From positions 22,189,275 through 22,253,274 of the forward strand of contig CM065179.1 in the NCBI GenBank assembly GCA_033026295.1: a stretch of 64,000 bases of DNA. Direction: 5' to 3'. The stretch comes from Channa striata. Lineage: Eukaryota; Chordata; Actinopteri; Anabantiformes; Channidae. The notes under the pieces are model-generated. The model did not search any database and was not told the DNA's origin. It was given only the letters and a program-made list of their open reading frames with translations. Made by a program: the position numbers and the translations under genes. How positions within the stretch are numbered: the stretch's first letter is position 1; each line of letters begins with the position of its first letter. Below are positions 50,701 to 60,794 of the stretch, piece by piece.

Positions 50701-53700
50701 GGCAGCACTTATCCGCCACAGTTTCAAAAAATATTCCGCGCTTCATGTCAATACTCAGCACAGTTGTTCCCGAAATTGCTGCAGTGGTTCTCCGGGAGGA
50801 GATAAATACTCTACGAAGCACAGGAGCAATACAGGTGATCCCTCATACAGCAGCGAGCTCAGGCCCAGCTCCTATTTTGTGGTCCAGAAGAGAGAGATCC
50901 ACATGTGTTAAACAAATACCTGAGAACTTACAAATTTAATATGCTGACACTGAGGCAAAATAGGCGTGGGGGTTTCGTTCACCATTATTGATCTCACATA
51001 CTTTTACCTAGCGATTTACCTAATCCACAGAAAGTCTCTCCGGTTTGCATTTGAGGGGACAGCACAAGGGCATATCGGTGACCCTGTCCTGAATGATCGC
51101 TCTTCTGGCAGGAACCCATGCTGTTAAGTCAGGGTTCTCCAATAGGAAGGGTTTTGTCTCACAAGGTCAATGAATGCTTCTCTCAGCGGCCATGTTGCTC
51201 TATGCAAGGGTTCAGCAAGGGTGTCTGATCACTGGACCAAAGTGCACTTCACATCAACCAGCTAGCATTACTCTGATCAGATCCGACAACACCACACTGG
51301 TGCTGTTTATCAACAGGCAGGGAGGGACTGACTTTCCCTCTGCTAAAACTTTTTTTTTTTCTATCACTCAGAGCCTCTCACATTCCAGGTTGTCTGAACA
51401 TAGGGGCAAATCTTACCAGGCAGACCTCTTGTAAGGGGAGTGGAGGCAGCATCCGTCAGTGGTGGCTCAGATTTAAGAGCACTTCGGCAGGGTGACAGTG
51501 GATCTCATAGCATCCCAGGAGAATGCCCACTGCCCCCTGGTCTTCGTAATAACAGACCACTTCGTCCTCTGGAGTTGGATGCGCTGGCACATCCATGGCC
51601 CACAACTCTGTTGTATGCTTTTCCCGCAGTGGATCTGATTTTGCCAGTTTTGGGCCTATTCCTGATCCTAGTGGCTCCCCTTTGGCCTAAGAAGTCATAG
51701 GAGATGTGCTGGGACTGCTGGTAGTGGAGCATTGGAGGCTTCCCACACTCAGGGACCTTCTGTTTCTTCTGTCTTCCATTCCAATGCTCCATGGTGAAGG
51801 TTTTGTCTTTCTTACAGGAACTGCTCGATGAGGGTCTTTCCTTCTATACCATTAAAGTGTACTTGGCAGCTATATCAGCTTACCATATTGGTTTTGAATG
51901 GGAGTCACCCGGTGCTGATGTATTGGCGATGCATTTTTCGAGGGGGGTACAGGGTTTACGACCTGCAGTCAGGTTCAACATACCATGTTGGTATTTACTG
52001 TTGGTGTCTGAGGCCCTCTGCTGATCTCCATTTGAACCAATTAGGTCTGTTCATATGAAATTTCATTCGTATAAAACAGCACTTCTTCTTGCTTTTAAGG
52101 TCTGCTAAGTGTGTCCAACCTGTACCGTTTGCTGCTGATGGTTTGAAGGTTACCTTACAGCAGCTTATGTACCTAACATTATCTCCACAGCTTATAGCTT
52201 TATGGTCTTTAAGCCCAGGAGCTTTAGCCTTTGCGACATGAACAAACATGTATTCAGCCAGGCTACATGAGGGCACGTGTTGTACTTCTTTTCTCTCCTT
52301 CAGGGGAACAGATGTTATAGACAAAACCTTTCATTTTGTCAGTCAGTTTAAAAAAGTCTTCAGATTGAGAATAGGGTGCTTCGTTTTACAGACCTACTAA
52401 AGATGTTCAATAAGTAACTAAATAAATCATGGAACCAAAGTTTAGTTAACACACCCATAAAATGCAGCTCATATACATCTCTTAGTTCAAACATCTAACT
52501 ACGTGTTCAACAAAAAAATCTAAATCAACCAAACTAACACAAGTAATGAGTAATATAGTAATAACGATAATATTTAACATTGCTGTATAAGCACAGTGTT
52601 CCCCCCTTTTAAAATGACTCACCTGAATCAGCACAGTTCCAGCCAAATCACAATTAGGGAAGTGGAGATAATCTGTGTGCAGTGAATGTGTCAAACGATT
52701 TTAGAAAAGAAATTACTGCCAGGACCACAACTACACCATGATAATAAAAGAACTCAACAAGCAACTCCAAGCAGAAAAGGGTACTGAAAAGTGTAAGTAA
52801 GGAGAAAGATACAAGAAAAGGTCCAAGTCATATATCAAGTCACCGAATATCCATTGGAGTTTAATCTCTCATTAAGAAATGGCACAATTATGAAAAGTGT
52901 GAATCGGCCTCAAAAACTGAGTTACTGTGCAAGGCGAAGAGTAGTGAGTCAGGCCACTAAGACACCCATGACTCCTCCGCCGGAGTTGCAAGCCTCAGTA
53001 GTGGAGATGAGACTGTACATACGACAGCTGTTGCCTGGGTTCTTCACCAGTTGGAGCTTCATGAGAGTGGCCGACAAGAAAACAGTGCAGTGCAGGTCTT
53101 GGCTAGAGCTTGCCAGGAGGCATGTGGAAGACTCTGAAGTCCACTGAAACAGGGTGCTGTGGTATAACAAGACCACAATTTGATCTTGTTGGTCTTCAGC
53201 CAAGAAGCTTTATTAAGCAAAAACTAAATACTGCACATCATTAAAAGCACACCTGCAATCATCCTTTCCAGATATAATATGAGGGTTTGTTTTTCAGTAT
53301 ACAGCCAAAGCTACACAGAGATGGTGTAAAGACAACAAGGTTACTGATCTGAAGTGGCAGTAGAAATTCATTTTTTGTTATTTTAATATCGAGGACAATG
53401 CTGTACAAAACCTACACATCCACTCAATCAAAGACTGACATATTTAATTAGACACTCCTGGCATTTGACAGAGAGCGTGTGCTTTCAATGTTGACAAAAA
53501 TAGTAGAAAACTTACGAGTGAATATTTTTTTATGGGCACTATGGACTATGCCTTCTTTACCTTGCCTTAAGTTTGCACACTGACCAGGTGCCCCCGGCAA
53601 CTCCCAGATTCTGCTGTTTATGCTTTCTCATGCTTAACTGCAGTGTGTGGGCTTGTTGCCAGCCCCTCACCCCTGATTCACACACTAGAGAGAGGACCCT

Positions 53701-56700
53701 TTTTTAATGGTTTCTCCCAAGTCAGCTGTAAAGCAGGAGGCCAGGGGCTGCTCTGGATTAGCCATGCTCCATGCAGGAAGATCCCAAGAGGGCACCATAA
53801 CAGTCTGTTGTGGAGACCCCCAGCTTTACTAAATTCTCCAACTCCACCATATACTCCACTTGCATCATTAAATCTCATCACCCTCATCTCCAAGTGAGGT
53901 TGAACTCATTGTTCTTCAAAACACACCCTTCCAATGGGGACTGTACAAAGACAAACGAGAGAAACAAGTAATCCCAGTCCTCCATCTGCCCTAACTCCAG
54001 GGCTTACAGGGCTTACTGGGGGCCCAGAAGTGTGCTCACTGAACACTCGTGCTATTTATGATCTGCCTCAGAGAAAAATCACTCAAGCAGCCTCTGCGCC
54101 CCCTTAAATGGACAGAGCCCAGTCCCAATGAAGCCCAAATCTTTGAGGTCATCTACTGCCATACTGCAATAATGTTCAAGTTGCAATTCATACAAAAACT
54201 GCCTTTTTGTCATGGTATGTTTTATGCCTCCATATGGTTGCTATGGTCGGTCTTTTTCCTTGAGCCCTGCTTAAGTTTCCAAAGTAAAAGCCTTGTCAGC
54301 CTCTTAAAATATGCTTTGCATTAGCGTTTTATATTTCTTGATATTTATGATTTGTGCCACTCCTTGTATTGTCTCTTTTGATAAATATTTCAAACAACAT
54401 CAAGGGATAATCTTGCTTTGATATATCTGCCAACAAGCAACAAGAGAATCATTTTCAAGGCCCTTGTGAAGGCTTTGGTGTTTGGGCCAAAACATGCTGC
54501 TTGCTCATGTGGTAGATCAGAATCCATTTCATTTCAGTTACCAAGTTATGATGATAGAATTCTCTCACTGACCTAATGTCACAACATTAAAAATATGCCA
54601 CTGTATCAATTTTTTCAACTTGGTCTTGCTTCTCTCTTCTTCTATTATATAATACAAGGATTGTCAATCTATTGCATACAGTACCTGTTAATCTGTACAG
54701 TAATACACTTGGAGACAGATCCACTATTACTGCTGCTTTAAGCCCCCCGTCCTCTTTCTTTATCTCTGACTCACCCAGTGCGACATCTGGCCATGAGTGT
54801 ACAATCCAGCCAGCATGTGAAGGGTTACAGCTGGAATCGTTTTCCCTGGCTTGGCCTGGACCCAGAGGCTTAATAAAGGGAATTAATGGAGTGCACTATC
54901 TGTCAGATTCCTAAACACAGCTGGAGCGGATGTCCATCGCCCCCAAGCTGCCCAAAAAACTTACTATCCTACTTCAACAACATACATGTTCCCCCTCCCC
55001 TAACATTACCCCCTGAGTGCTGACTCTGTGAAAGAGCCCCAGCTGATTGTGAAACTTGTGTATGTGTATCATCACTGATCGTACTTACACAATGTGGGAT
55101 AACAAACAAAGAGAACGGAGGGGGAGCTGTGAGTGCGTTACCATGGAGGCAACTTTTTGGTTGTGGGGACAGCTGCTGCGATGGCATACTCAGGATAAAA
55201 GTGATCTGTGTAAAAGGGCCTAGCTAATAGTATGGGCTATGTGCTAACAAGTATGTGCCTGGCCTCGCAGCACAAACGCCCCTGGCAAGGGCAAGGACAA
55301 TGTTGTGCAAAACCTACAGACACATCCACTGAGTCAGTTCAAGACTTCACATTTGATTAGACACCCTTGACATGTGAAAGAGAACCAATGTGTGTGCTTA
55401 TTGTTTGATTTTAAAATGAGGAAACATGAGCAATGTCAAATGTTAAAAAGGTTTAATTAAATTTTCATCAACAATTCTGCACTGGGATTAGAAGGTGTGT
55501 GTGTATGTCTGCCAAATGACTAAATGTAAATGTAAATGTACCCAATTACTCTAGAAGATGCTTTGGATAAAAGCAAATGTAAATGTAATGTATTTTTACA
55601 ATTCCCCTATAGCTGGGAGAGTCAGCCTTTGGGGGAATTCAAACTGCAGCCTAAATGAGTAGGTTTGTGCCAGCGGGAAAAACAAACTAGGATCAGAGGT
55701 GGTAGCAAGGTAAAAGAGAGTAACACAACACTCTTAAAACAGACTTTATCTGCTCTTACTACGTTTGACAAGTTTCTTAGGCAGAGACTCAGGGAATTTA
55801 AGATTCAGATGTCATTGGTAAACGGCAGTTGGTGTCAGAAATCCTTCAACAAGAGTTTGTGTTTATCAAAATGACTGTCACACTGTGATATTGTGCAGTC
55901 AGTAGCTGGTCAGGGAGTGTTCAGGGAGTATGGCAGGGTATGGATGTCTACATCTCAGAAAATGCGAACTGGCAGAGTTCCAAAAGAAACACCAACAATT
56001 CTGCCCAGTATTTTCTCCAACCTCCCAAGGTCATTTAATTGAAAATCTGGGTCAAGGTTTATCCTAGTTCAGGTGTTATTTTTGGGGGTCACCCCAGATA
56101 ACGTGCAACGACTTAACAGTGACACATGGGTGTCAGCTCCAAAAAGACAATCCACTGTAGACTAACTTCAGCTGACATTCTGACACTATGACCATTACAT
56201 GGATTTAAGAAAGAAGCTTTTGGCATGACACATAGTATCAGCTACGCAGTGCATATATTGATGAGGATAGCCTTGTTTCAAACTCAAACCCAAAATGTAT
56301 TGAAAGTGTAGTTTGACATTATAAGGAATATTCTTTCTTATCTTGCCACATGCCAAATGTGACACTTGCTCTCCAGCATGTAAATAACTTGCACACTTTG
56401 GATTACCAATCAATAACTGAAATGGGTCGGCTAGCCTGGCTTACTTCTTTCTGCTGCTGGCTTTGAAAATCATTTATCTTTGGCAAAGTTCATACTTGAC
56501 AAACTGGAAAAATACTTAATCACAAAATGTACTATATGTATGTAGTAAAATGCATGGCTGGTTATTTCACTGTATACTTCACCAACACATGCAACAAAAA
56601 ATGCTTAAGGGCTATTACACTGCAGATGGTCTTGTACTCATATTCTTGAGCAATGTGCAAATTTCAACACAAATTTCAATTACTGGTCTCCATAAAAACT

Positions 56701-59593
56701 ATCTAGGGAAATAAGTTCAAGCTTAAGGCAACTGGAATAAATGCTGACTTTAGGTTTTCTCATTTAATTTCATAGCAAGCTTTCCAAATGCTGCTTTTTA
56801 ACAAAACAGTCTATTTAATTTGCTTATTAATTTCAACAATGACATACCGTATTGAAAGCTATGGCGCACTGCTTATAACATCACATTAACATTTGATACA
56901 ACAAGCTTGGTGTCTGCAGCAGAAGAAAAGTCAAAAGAAGACAAGAACTTTTAATCATCCTCTTAACTTGAATGACACTGATAAACTACTGAGCTACATT
57001 AACAGAATTTCTTTGCTCTTTTGAAAACAAAATTAGAAGGTCTTATTCTATCTTTACCCTTGCTAATGTTTTTTTTCTGTCAGTGGCTTTTTACACATTT
57101 AAAAATAGCAACAACATAAATAGGCGCCAAGCTAATTACGCTATATTTATAGCCCTGGTTTAAAACAGGTTCCATGAGTAAGCCAAGCAGTGGGAGTTCA
57201 TTAGATTTAAGCAACAGAATGGGTGCTGTGTTATCACAAATGGCTACTTTGTGCACCATAAAAAATGAGCTTTTTCTTTGACGGTCTCAAGGGAGGAGGC
57301 CGTTGACCTTCATAATTTTCCCCTAAAACAGCAGTTACTACATGCAGGGGTAACTATGCAGCTTATGAATGGAGATGCTGGTCCTCATGAGCACAGGGGG
57401 TCTGAGTCTACCTTAACAGACCACAAGGAAAGCCTTCATGAAACCACCCTCCTCTTTCTTATTTGCACTTAAAAACACATTCACACAAGCAAACGCATCC
57501 AGATGTACGTACACACAATCGATGCTTATACAGTTATTATAACCTTCAAACTATTCTACAGCCACAGGAACATGTATGATATAAAATATTGTGCCAAGTT
57601 ACATTAATACAACTATTAGTCTTTATATGGTTCCCTTTCTCCTTTAGTTGTGAGTAGAGTACACGCCAGTGGTCCTCAATGTTTGTGTTCAGCACCAAAA
57701 GACTCTTCCCTGCTAGAATGAGCATCTATCCACCCATACCTTTAAAAAGGGTGCATGTTTTATTCTTGTTATAAGATTTCTGTGGGTCATTGTTTCTGTG
57801 CAACCCAACCTTATTTCAAGCTTTCTCGATGTTTCATTAGTGACCTATGTTTTATTAGTGAAATATCTTACAGTAGAAACACTGCTGTAGGATGTTAATA
57901 TCTTGATGTGATGTTAAAAGATGAGTAATTATAAAAGAGAAAAAGCTTCAGGTCATATAGCCTAAACTGTTTCAACCAATCCTTAATCTGGGATCATGAT
58001 ATCATAATTAAGGTGTCATTATGTTAGCCAACAGATCAACGAAACTTATGACCCCCCTCCCCGCCCACAAATAAAAAAGATGAACCGGCACTTTTTTGGT
58101 TCCTTTTTAATAACTAAATCAGAGCTAGTAATGTCCTAACAGAATTGCCCTGTATCACAGTCTGTGAGACTGACCGGTTTGACTAGTGGCTGGTCATGGT
58201 CAATCTCACTTGGAAAAAGCTGCTCACTCAAGGCCGAGCTCTTCTCCAGCTCACTGACCTCACAGCTCTCACCTGAAATTAGCAAACAGAACATGCATAC
58301 AGAATTGTCCTGCCACCAAAGTTAAAATCATGACTTTTATTAACCTTTAGTAGATGTGATCAATGATTTTAATGTGCCATTGGAAAACAGCTGTCTTTCC
58401 TACCAGTGGGCTCCTCAGCAAGGTTGCGTGCAATGATCTGACAGATGCGGGAGACAGGCATAGGTGCGGCCCCAGAATTTTGTCCATCACCTCTAAGTGT
58501 CAGGGTCCTCTCTCCTGAGCTGCCATCAGACTGAAGCAGTGACTCCTCCAACTTCTAGAATTAACCATTGCAAGTAAAGGTAGTAAAATCACATTAACAC
58601 CACAATGTACTTACTAAAAAGACAGTAGTCATTATGGAGTATGTCCGCTTGGAGAGTAATGGATTATATATGCAGTGGCACATGTGGTAGCACAGTCATC
58701 CACCAATCCTACAGTTGTTGGTTCGATCCCTGGCTCCTCTGGTCACATGTCAAATTGTCCTTGAGCAAGACACTGAACCCTGCTCCCGGTGAGCATCAGC
58801 CAGCTGCATAGCAGCTGCATACACCCCATCGGTGTATGAATGTGTGTGTTTGAGAGTGTGAATGGGTAGATAAGCAGTGTAAAGCGCTTTGAGTACCAAC
58901 AGGTAGAAAAGTGCTATATAAGTGCAGACCATTTACATGAAGGCAGCTTGTAAGCTTTTTTTTGTATGGAAATGTGTTAAATTACCCTCCCAATGCCAGG
59001 CTAGGGTTTTCCTCCCACAGTTCAAGGAAATGCATGTGAGGTAAAATGGTGACTCAAAATTACAGAATAATATAAGAATGGATGGCTACAGTATATCAAA
59101 TTAATGCAATTCAGTAAAATGAATAATATATATGAAGTAGAATACAATGGAAATTCTTGAACACCTACAAAAAGTACTGGAGTAAATTTACAGTGCAGTA
59201 CAGTCCACCGATGGAGAACAAAGTGCAGTGACACCGAACTATTGGGGTTACAGCAGATTTCTGGAGTTTAAAAGTGTAAGAGCCTAAAAAAAATGTTCTA
59301 TCCAAAAAGACACAGGACAAGACATTGGAGGTAGGAAAATAAACATAGTTTAATACATATATCAAGCTAAAACTAATGTAGTGTAGTATGCATGCCTAAA
59401 ACCCGCTTAACCAAATCTTAATGAAGGGACAGTTATTGCAATAATAAACTGACAGCGTAGAGAAATCCAGTCTCAGGTAAAGACTCTATGCTAGTAGCTT
59501 TGAGGTTCCCGGACGATGGGAGGACGTGTTACCAACCTGAATCACAGCGTCCAGTCTCGGTGAATGTGCACCACGGTCCCGGTGAGACGTCAT
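26775..59593 (-). CDS. crocc2: Crocc2: rootletin-family coiled-coil protein (36 coding exons found)
   Basis: Rootletin-type coiled coil, expected at ciliary rootlets and centrosomes. Coding exons (minus): 59593-59537, 58554-58404, 58272-58175, 45764-45597, 45517-45434, 44467-44370, 43561-43417, 42960-42854, 42261-42055, 41110-41014, 40822-40733, 40646-40515, 40374-40175, 39958-39776, 39347-39203, 39099-38953, 38873-38643, 37903-37710, 37252-37125, 36765-36596, 36484-36305, 36156-36022, 35933-35790, 33524-33286, 33206-33047, 32959-32792, 31225-30841, 30706-30627, 30415-30295, 30210-30047, 29955-29515, 28828-28679, 28595-28395, 27714-27583, 27142-26963, 26858-26775. All junctions are phase-consistent; 1931 codons plus stop. 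Rootletin anchors: RQKLQAYQEAQQKQAQLVEK, LQYKKRCGELEEQVLEK, SLSQVNSMLREQLEQAG, LRRELQELRRQ-type repeats and the C-terminal EKAHRQRVRCLEEQ. The choice of crocc2 over crocc rests on adjacency to sned1, as at human 2q37. One N-terminal exon appears to be missing. Confidence 0.82.
27985..28250 (+). mobile_element. LINE relic (C-terminal end of reverse-transcriptase ORF, Rex1/L2-like)
   Basis: Plus-strand text translates, over shifting frames, to LVQNVAARLLTSN, then T-I/V-LASL and FKILLFAFKAICGLA. This is the conserved end of non-LTR retrotransposon ORFs of the type LVQNAAARL...H-IT-VL-SLHWLPV--RI-FKILLLVFKAL-GLAP. It is riddled with stops and frameshifts, so it is a dead fragment inside a crocc2 intron, opposite to the gene. 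Confidence 0.6.
31226..32791. other. crocc2 intron with one repeat tail
   Basis: AT-rich intron. The only recognised content is a fish LINE/SINE tail at 32551-32640 (ggctccagccccctgcgaccctgcccaggataag then acaaatggataaa), plus strand. Confidence 0.55.
33525..35789. other. crocc2 intron with a degenerate fish repeat
   Basis: A 107-codon plus-strand frame at 33966-34289 is of skewed composition and not a recognised protein. The right half holds the repeat listed at 34990-35480. Confidence 0.5.
34990..35480 (+). mobile_element. Degenerate teleost interspersed repeat
   Basis: Phrases such as gtgacatggtgtgttatcctgctggaaatagccat, aagggatggacatgatcagc and aaatcagcagtttctaaaatac...ctggcaccaacaaccatg follow a repeat that I recognise as widespread in fish genomes. 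The family name is not certain to me. It encodes nothing intact. Confidence 0.5.
45080..45370 (-). repeat. Teleost interspersed repeat, inverted, with (ATCC)n
   Basis: Begins with a (CCAT)n run (45102-45127), then the inverted tail (ttatctttaactgcttatcccatctgggtcacggggggctgg) and ends with gggagaacatgcaaactccacgcaaaagga, a signature of the same family as the copies at 4885-5180 and 32551-32640. Lies in a crocc2 intron. Confidence 0.65.
47580..47611. repeat. Perfect inverted repeat: 13-bp arms, 6-nt loop
   Basis: attcagattttac and gtaaaatctgaat are exact reverse complements separated by agtaat. AT-rich; lies inside the large crocc2 intron. Confidence 0.75.
49011..49208 (+). pseudogene. DIRS-like gag ORF fragment
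   Basis: Encodes CPVCLGFLHASRALADSKSC, matching the CP-CLG--HA--AL---SC motif near the start of DIRS gag proteins. The frame stops at 49208 and continues only in pieces downstream (for example the segment around 49520-49760). Confidence 0.6.
50784..51700 (+). pseudogene. DIRS-like reverse transcriptase / RNase H remnant
   Basis: Pieces in order: VLREEINTLRSTGAIQVIP (50.79 kb), KYLRTYKFNMLT (50.92 kb), IYLIHRKSLRFAFEGT (51.02 kb), then after a deletion SDNTTLVLFINRQGG (RNase H, 51.28 kb) and DALAHPWPTTLLYAFPAV (51.59 kb). The order and motifs match fish DIRS1 polyproteins. Frames change between the pieces, and the core palm with YLDD is absent. Confidence 0.75.
51790..52230 (+). pseudogene. 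DIRS-like tyrosine recombinase remnant
   Basis: VLSFLQELLDEGLSFYTIKV, YLAAISAYHIGF and GVQGLRPAVRFNIPCW follow the SAM-like N-terminal domain of DIRS recombinases. After a stop the match resumes as SYKTALLLAFKSAK. The catalytic R-H-R-Y set cannot be traced intact. Confidence 0.75.
52815..53260 (+). pseudogene. Tc1/mariner transposase relic
   Basis: The plus-strand frame 52854-53147 reads RPQKLSYCARRRVVSQATK, PELQASVVEM and LELARRHVEDSEVH. This matches the Tc1 pattern RP-KLS-R--R-LVR-A...ELQASVAE...ARRHVEDSE. It stops exactly where WK-VLWSDETK should follow; the DNA continues in degraded form (LWYNKTT), so the first catalytic Asp is gone. Only the DNA-binding half and the start of the catalytic domain remain. 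Same orientation as the adjacent DIRS-like relic, but a separate insertion. Confidence 0.72.
53393..53495. repeat. Diverged direct repeat, copy 1
   Basis: Pairs with 55295-55407: ggacaatg-tgt-caaaacctaca, acatccact, gacttcacat/gactgacata, ttgattagacac/taattagacac, then a tgtgctt block. The two copies are about 1.8 kb apart in the same orientation, with small indels. Confidence 0.6.
55295..55407. repeat. Diverged direct repeat, copy 2
   Basis: Partner of the copy at 53393. About 10 nt longer because of small insertions. Confidence 0.6.
55515..55590 (+). repeat. LINE-type tail with (AAATGT)n
   Basis: gccaaatgactaaatgtaaatgtaaatgta followed by gctttggataaaagcaaatgtaaatgtaatg. These are the two halves of the gctttggataaaagcgtctgccaaatgactaaatgtaaatg tail common to fish L2-type LINEs and SINEs. 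Confidence 0.6.
58665..58935 (+). mobile_element. tRNA-derived SINE
   Basis: A pol III B box, ggttcgatccc, lies at 58720-58730, with an A-box-like tggcacatgtgg about 35-45 nt upstream. Then comes the body ttgagcaagacactgaaccctgctcccggtgagc and the tail agcagtgtaaagcgctttgagtacc...aaaagtgctatataagtgcagaccatttac. This layout is typical of a teleost SINE. It sits in crocc2 intron 1, opposite to the gene. Confidence 0.72.
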
Positions 59594-60010
59594 GACAGGC
59601 CCAGCTTCACCAGCCAGCAGCGTAAACCTTTACGGACAACGCAGACACAATGCTACAACTTTAGCTGTTAGCTCACAGCAGCGTTAGCTGCGGGCTGGTA
59701 AAAGTTCACCAAACCACAGCTGCTTTGTCATTGAAATTACTTATGAAAAATAGTGAATAGTCACAGTGAATTAGTGACGTTAACGTTACCTTCATAAGAA
59801 AGACGTCAGACTTGAAATAAACCAGTGGGAGAACTTTTCAGCCAACTAACTAACTTCAACAACGACTTTAGCCAAATAGTGATTGAAAATGCCTGTCGAC
59901 GTTGCCAAGGTGACCATGCCCTTCCGGGCTGTTGTTATGGAAACAGAATGCTGGCGTGGGTGTTTCCATGGTGGGACAGACGCCACGAGTGGTGCTACTG
60001 GATTCCGATG
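59594..60010 (-). promoter_or_regulatory. crocc2: crocc2 5' UTR and promoter region with X-box (RFX) motif cluster
   Basis: Region between the crocc2 ATG (59593) and the klhl30 3' end. It is somewhat richer in CpG than its surroundings. Three motifs resemble the RFX X-box GTHNCC-AT-RGNAAC. Read on the minus strand, 59914-59901 is GTCACC-TT-GGCAAC (both half-sites perfect), 59944-59931 is GTTTCC-AT-AACAAC (one mismatch) and 59975-59962 is CCCACC-AT-GGAAAC (one good half-site). RFX factors drive many cilium genes, which suits a rootlet component. The transcription start is unknown. Confidence 0.6.
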
Positions 60011-60309
60011 GGTTAATGATCACGGAAGTGAAGGAAAAAGGAACTGAGATGAGTTTCCCACAGATGAGTCCTTCATCTGGCTGCCAGGTTTTTCTTAATA
60101 AAACGATCATTTCCAGGTGTAAGCCTTAATAAAACTAATCATCAAAACAGAAGCCCACAAAGTATTACTGGCTAATTTAATGATTTACAAGCACAATTCA
60201 GTGACAGAAAACAGAATTCAGATTTCAAACACATGATACAAGTATAATAAGCGGCCAAGCTCACCCTAAAAACAACCAAGAACCCCTCATGATCATGTAT
60301 CACTGACAC

Positions 60310-60315
60310 TTTATT
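60310..60315 (-). terminator. klhl30: Putative klhl30 polyadenylation signal (AATAAA)
   Basis: tttatt on the plus strand, read AATAAA on the minus strand, about 480 nt past the klhl30 stop codon. This leaves only about 0.7 kb between klhl30 and the crocc2 start codon. Confidence 0.5.
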
Positions 60316-60794
60316 TTAGGACACAATGGCATCCTGGGATAAACATTCCATTTGCAATGTAAATAGAAATGATACGGAGGTGTCTTCATGGCTGTATATG
60401 AAATCATATCTCTTTCAATAGGCCTATACAAAATACAGAAAGGTACCTACAGTATAGAAATATTCTCAGTACTGAGCAGCACATTGGGATTTCATACACT
60501 AAATAATTGTCATGTAATTGTCAACTTTCAAGTTTCTCTAGAGCTGGTCAAGGTAAAACACGTAGCTCTGCATCGTTGGACTGCTGGCAGATAGTAGTGT
60601 ACATGCTATTTCTCTTTCTAAACCCATTGTTAAAACTATTGAGGGTTCTATATATGAATAGATTTATACACTCAGCACTCAGGCACAGTTCATAGCAGGA
60701 AATAGATGTAGAACGCTAAACAGTAAATAGGGAGTAATTTCAGGCAGGGTCTGTGAACTCTTTGACCCCGTAGTCTTATTACGACAGAAGGCGA

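Larger units (their letters stand above)
48950..52330 (+). mobile_element. Degenerate DIRS1-like tyrosine-recombinase retroelement
   Basis: Ordered remains of one element, inserted opposite to crocc2: a gag-like start (49011-49208), a central gag remnant, reverse-transcriptase and RNase H pieces (about 50784-51700) and a tyrosine recombinase (51790-52230). DIRS elements copy through RNA but integrate with a tyrosine recombinase instead of a DDE integrase. Stops and frameshifts break every ORF, and the stretch that should contain the RT catalytic YLDD is deleted after 51060, so this copy is dead. Termini are not resolved. Confidence 0.8.
45765..58174. other. Large crocc2 intron (12.4 kb) loaded with transposon relics
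   Basis: Intron between crocc2 coding exons 3 and 4. It holds the hairpin at 47580-47611, a DIRS-like relic, a Tc1-like relic, a diverged direct repeat pair and a LINE-type tail. The stretches 45770-47500, 53600-55280 and 55600-58170 show no recognised gene or repeat. The rootletin segment expected here (human EENQLLQQELSRVEDLL region) was not found. Confidence 0.6.

Noticed and set aside
58720..58730. Pol III B box suggesting a tRNA gene
   Set aside because: No cloverleaf can be drawn around it; the context is that of a tRNA-derived SINE.
26775..59593. Calling the coiled-coil gene crocc (rootletin) or cep250
   Set aside because: Sequence alone fits crocc and crocc2 almost equally, but the sned1 neighbour favours crocc2; the N- and C-terminal motifs fit rootletin, not cep250.
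59825..60016. Plus-strand frame in the crocc2 upstream region, suggesting a divergent gene
   Set aside because: Short, no domain, and it overlaps the X-box cluster; the neighbouring gene to the right runs toward it, so there is no sign of a bidirectional gene.
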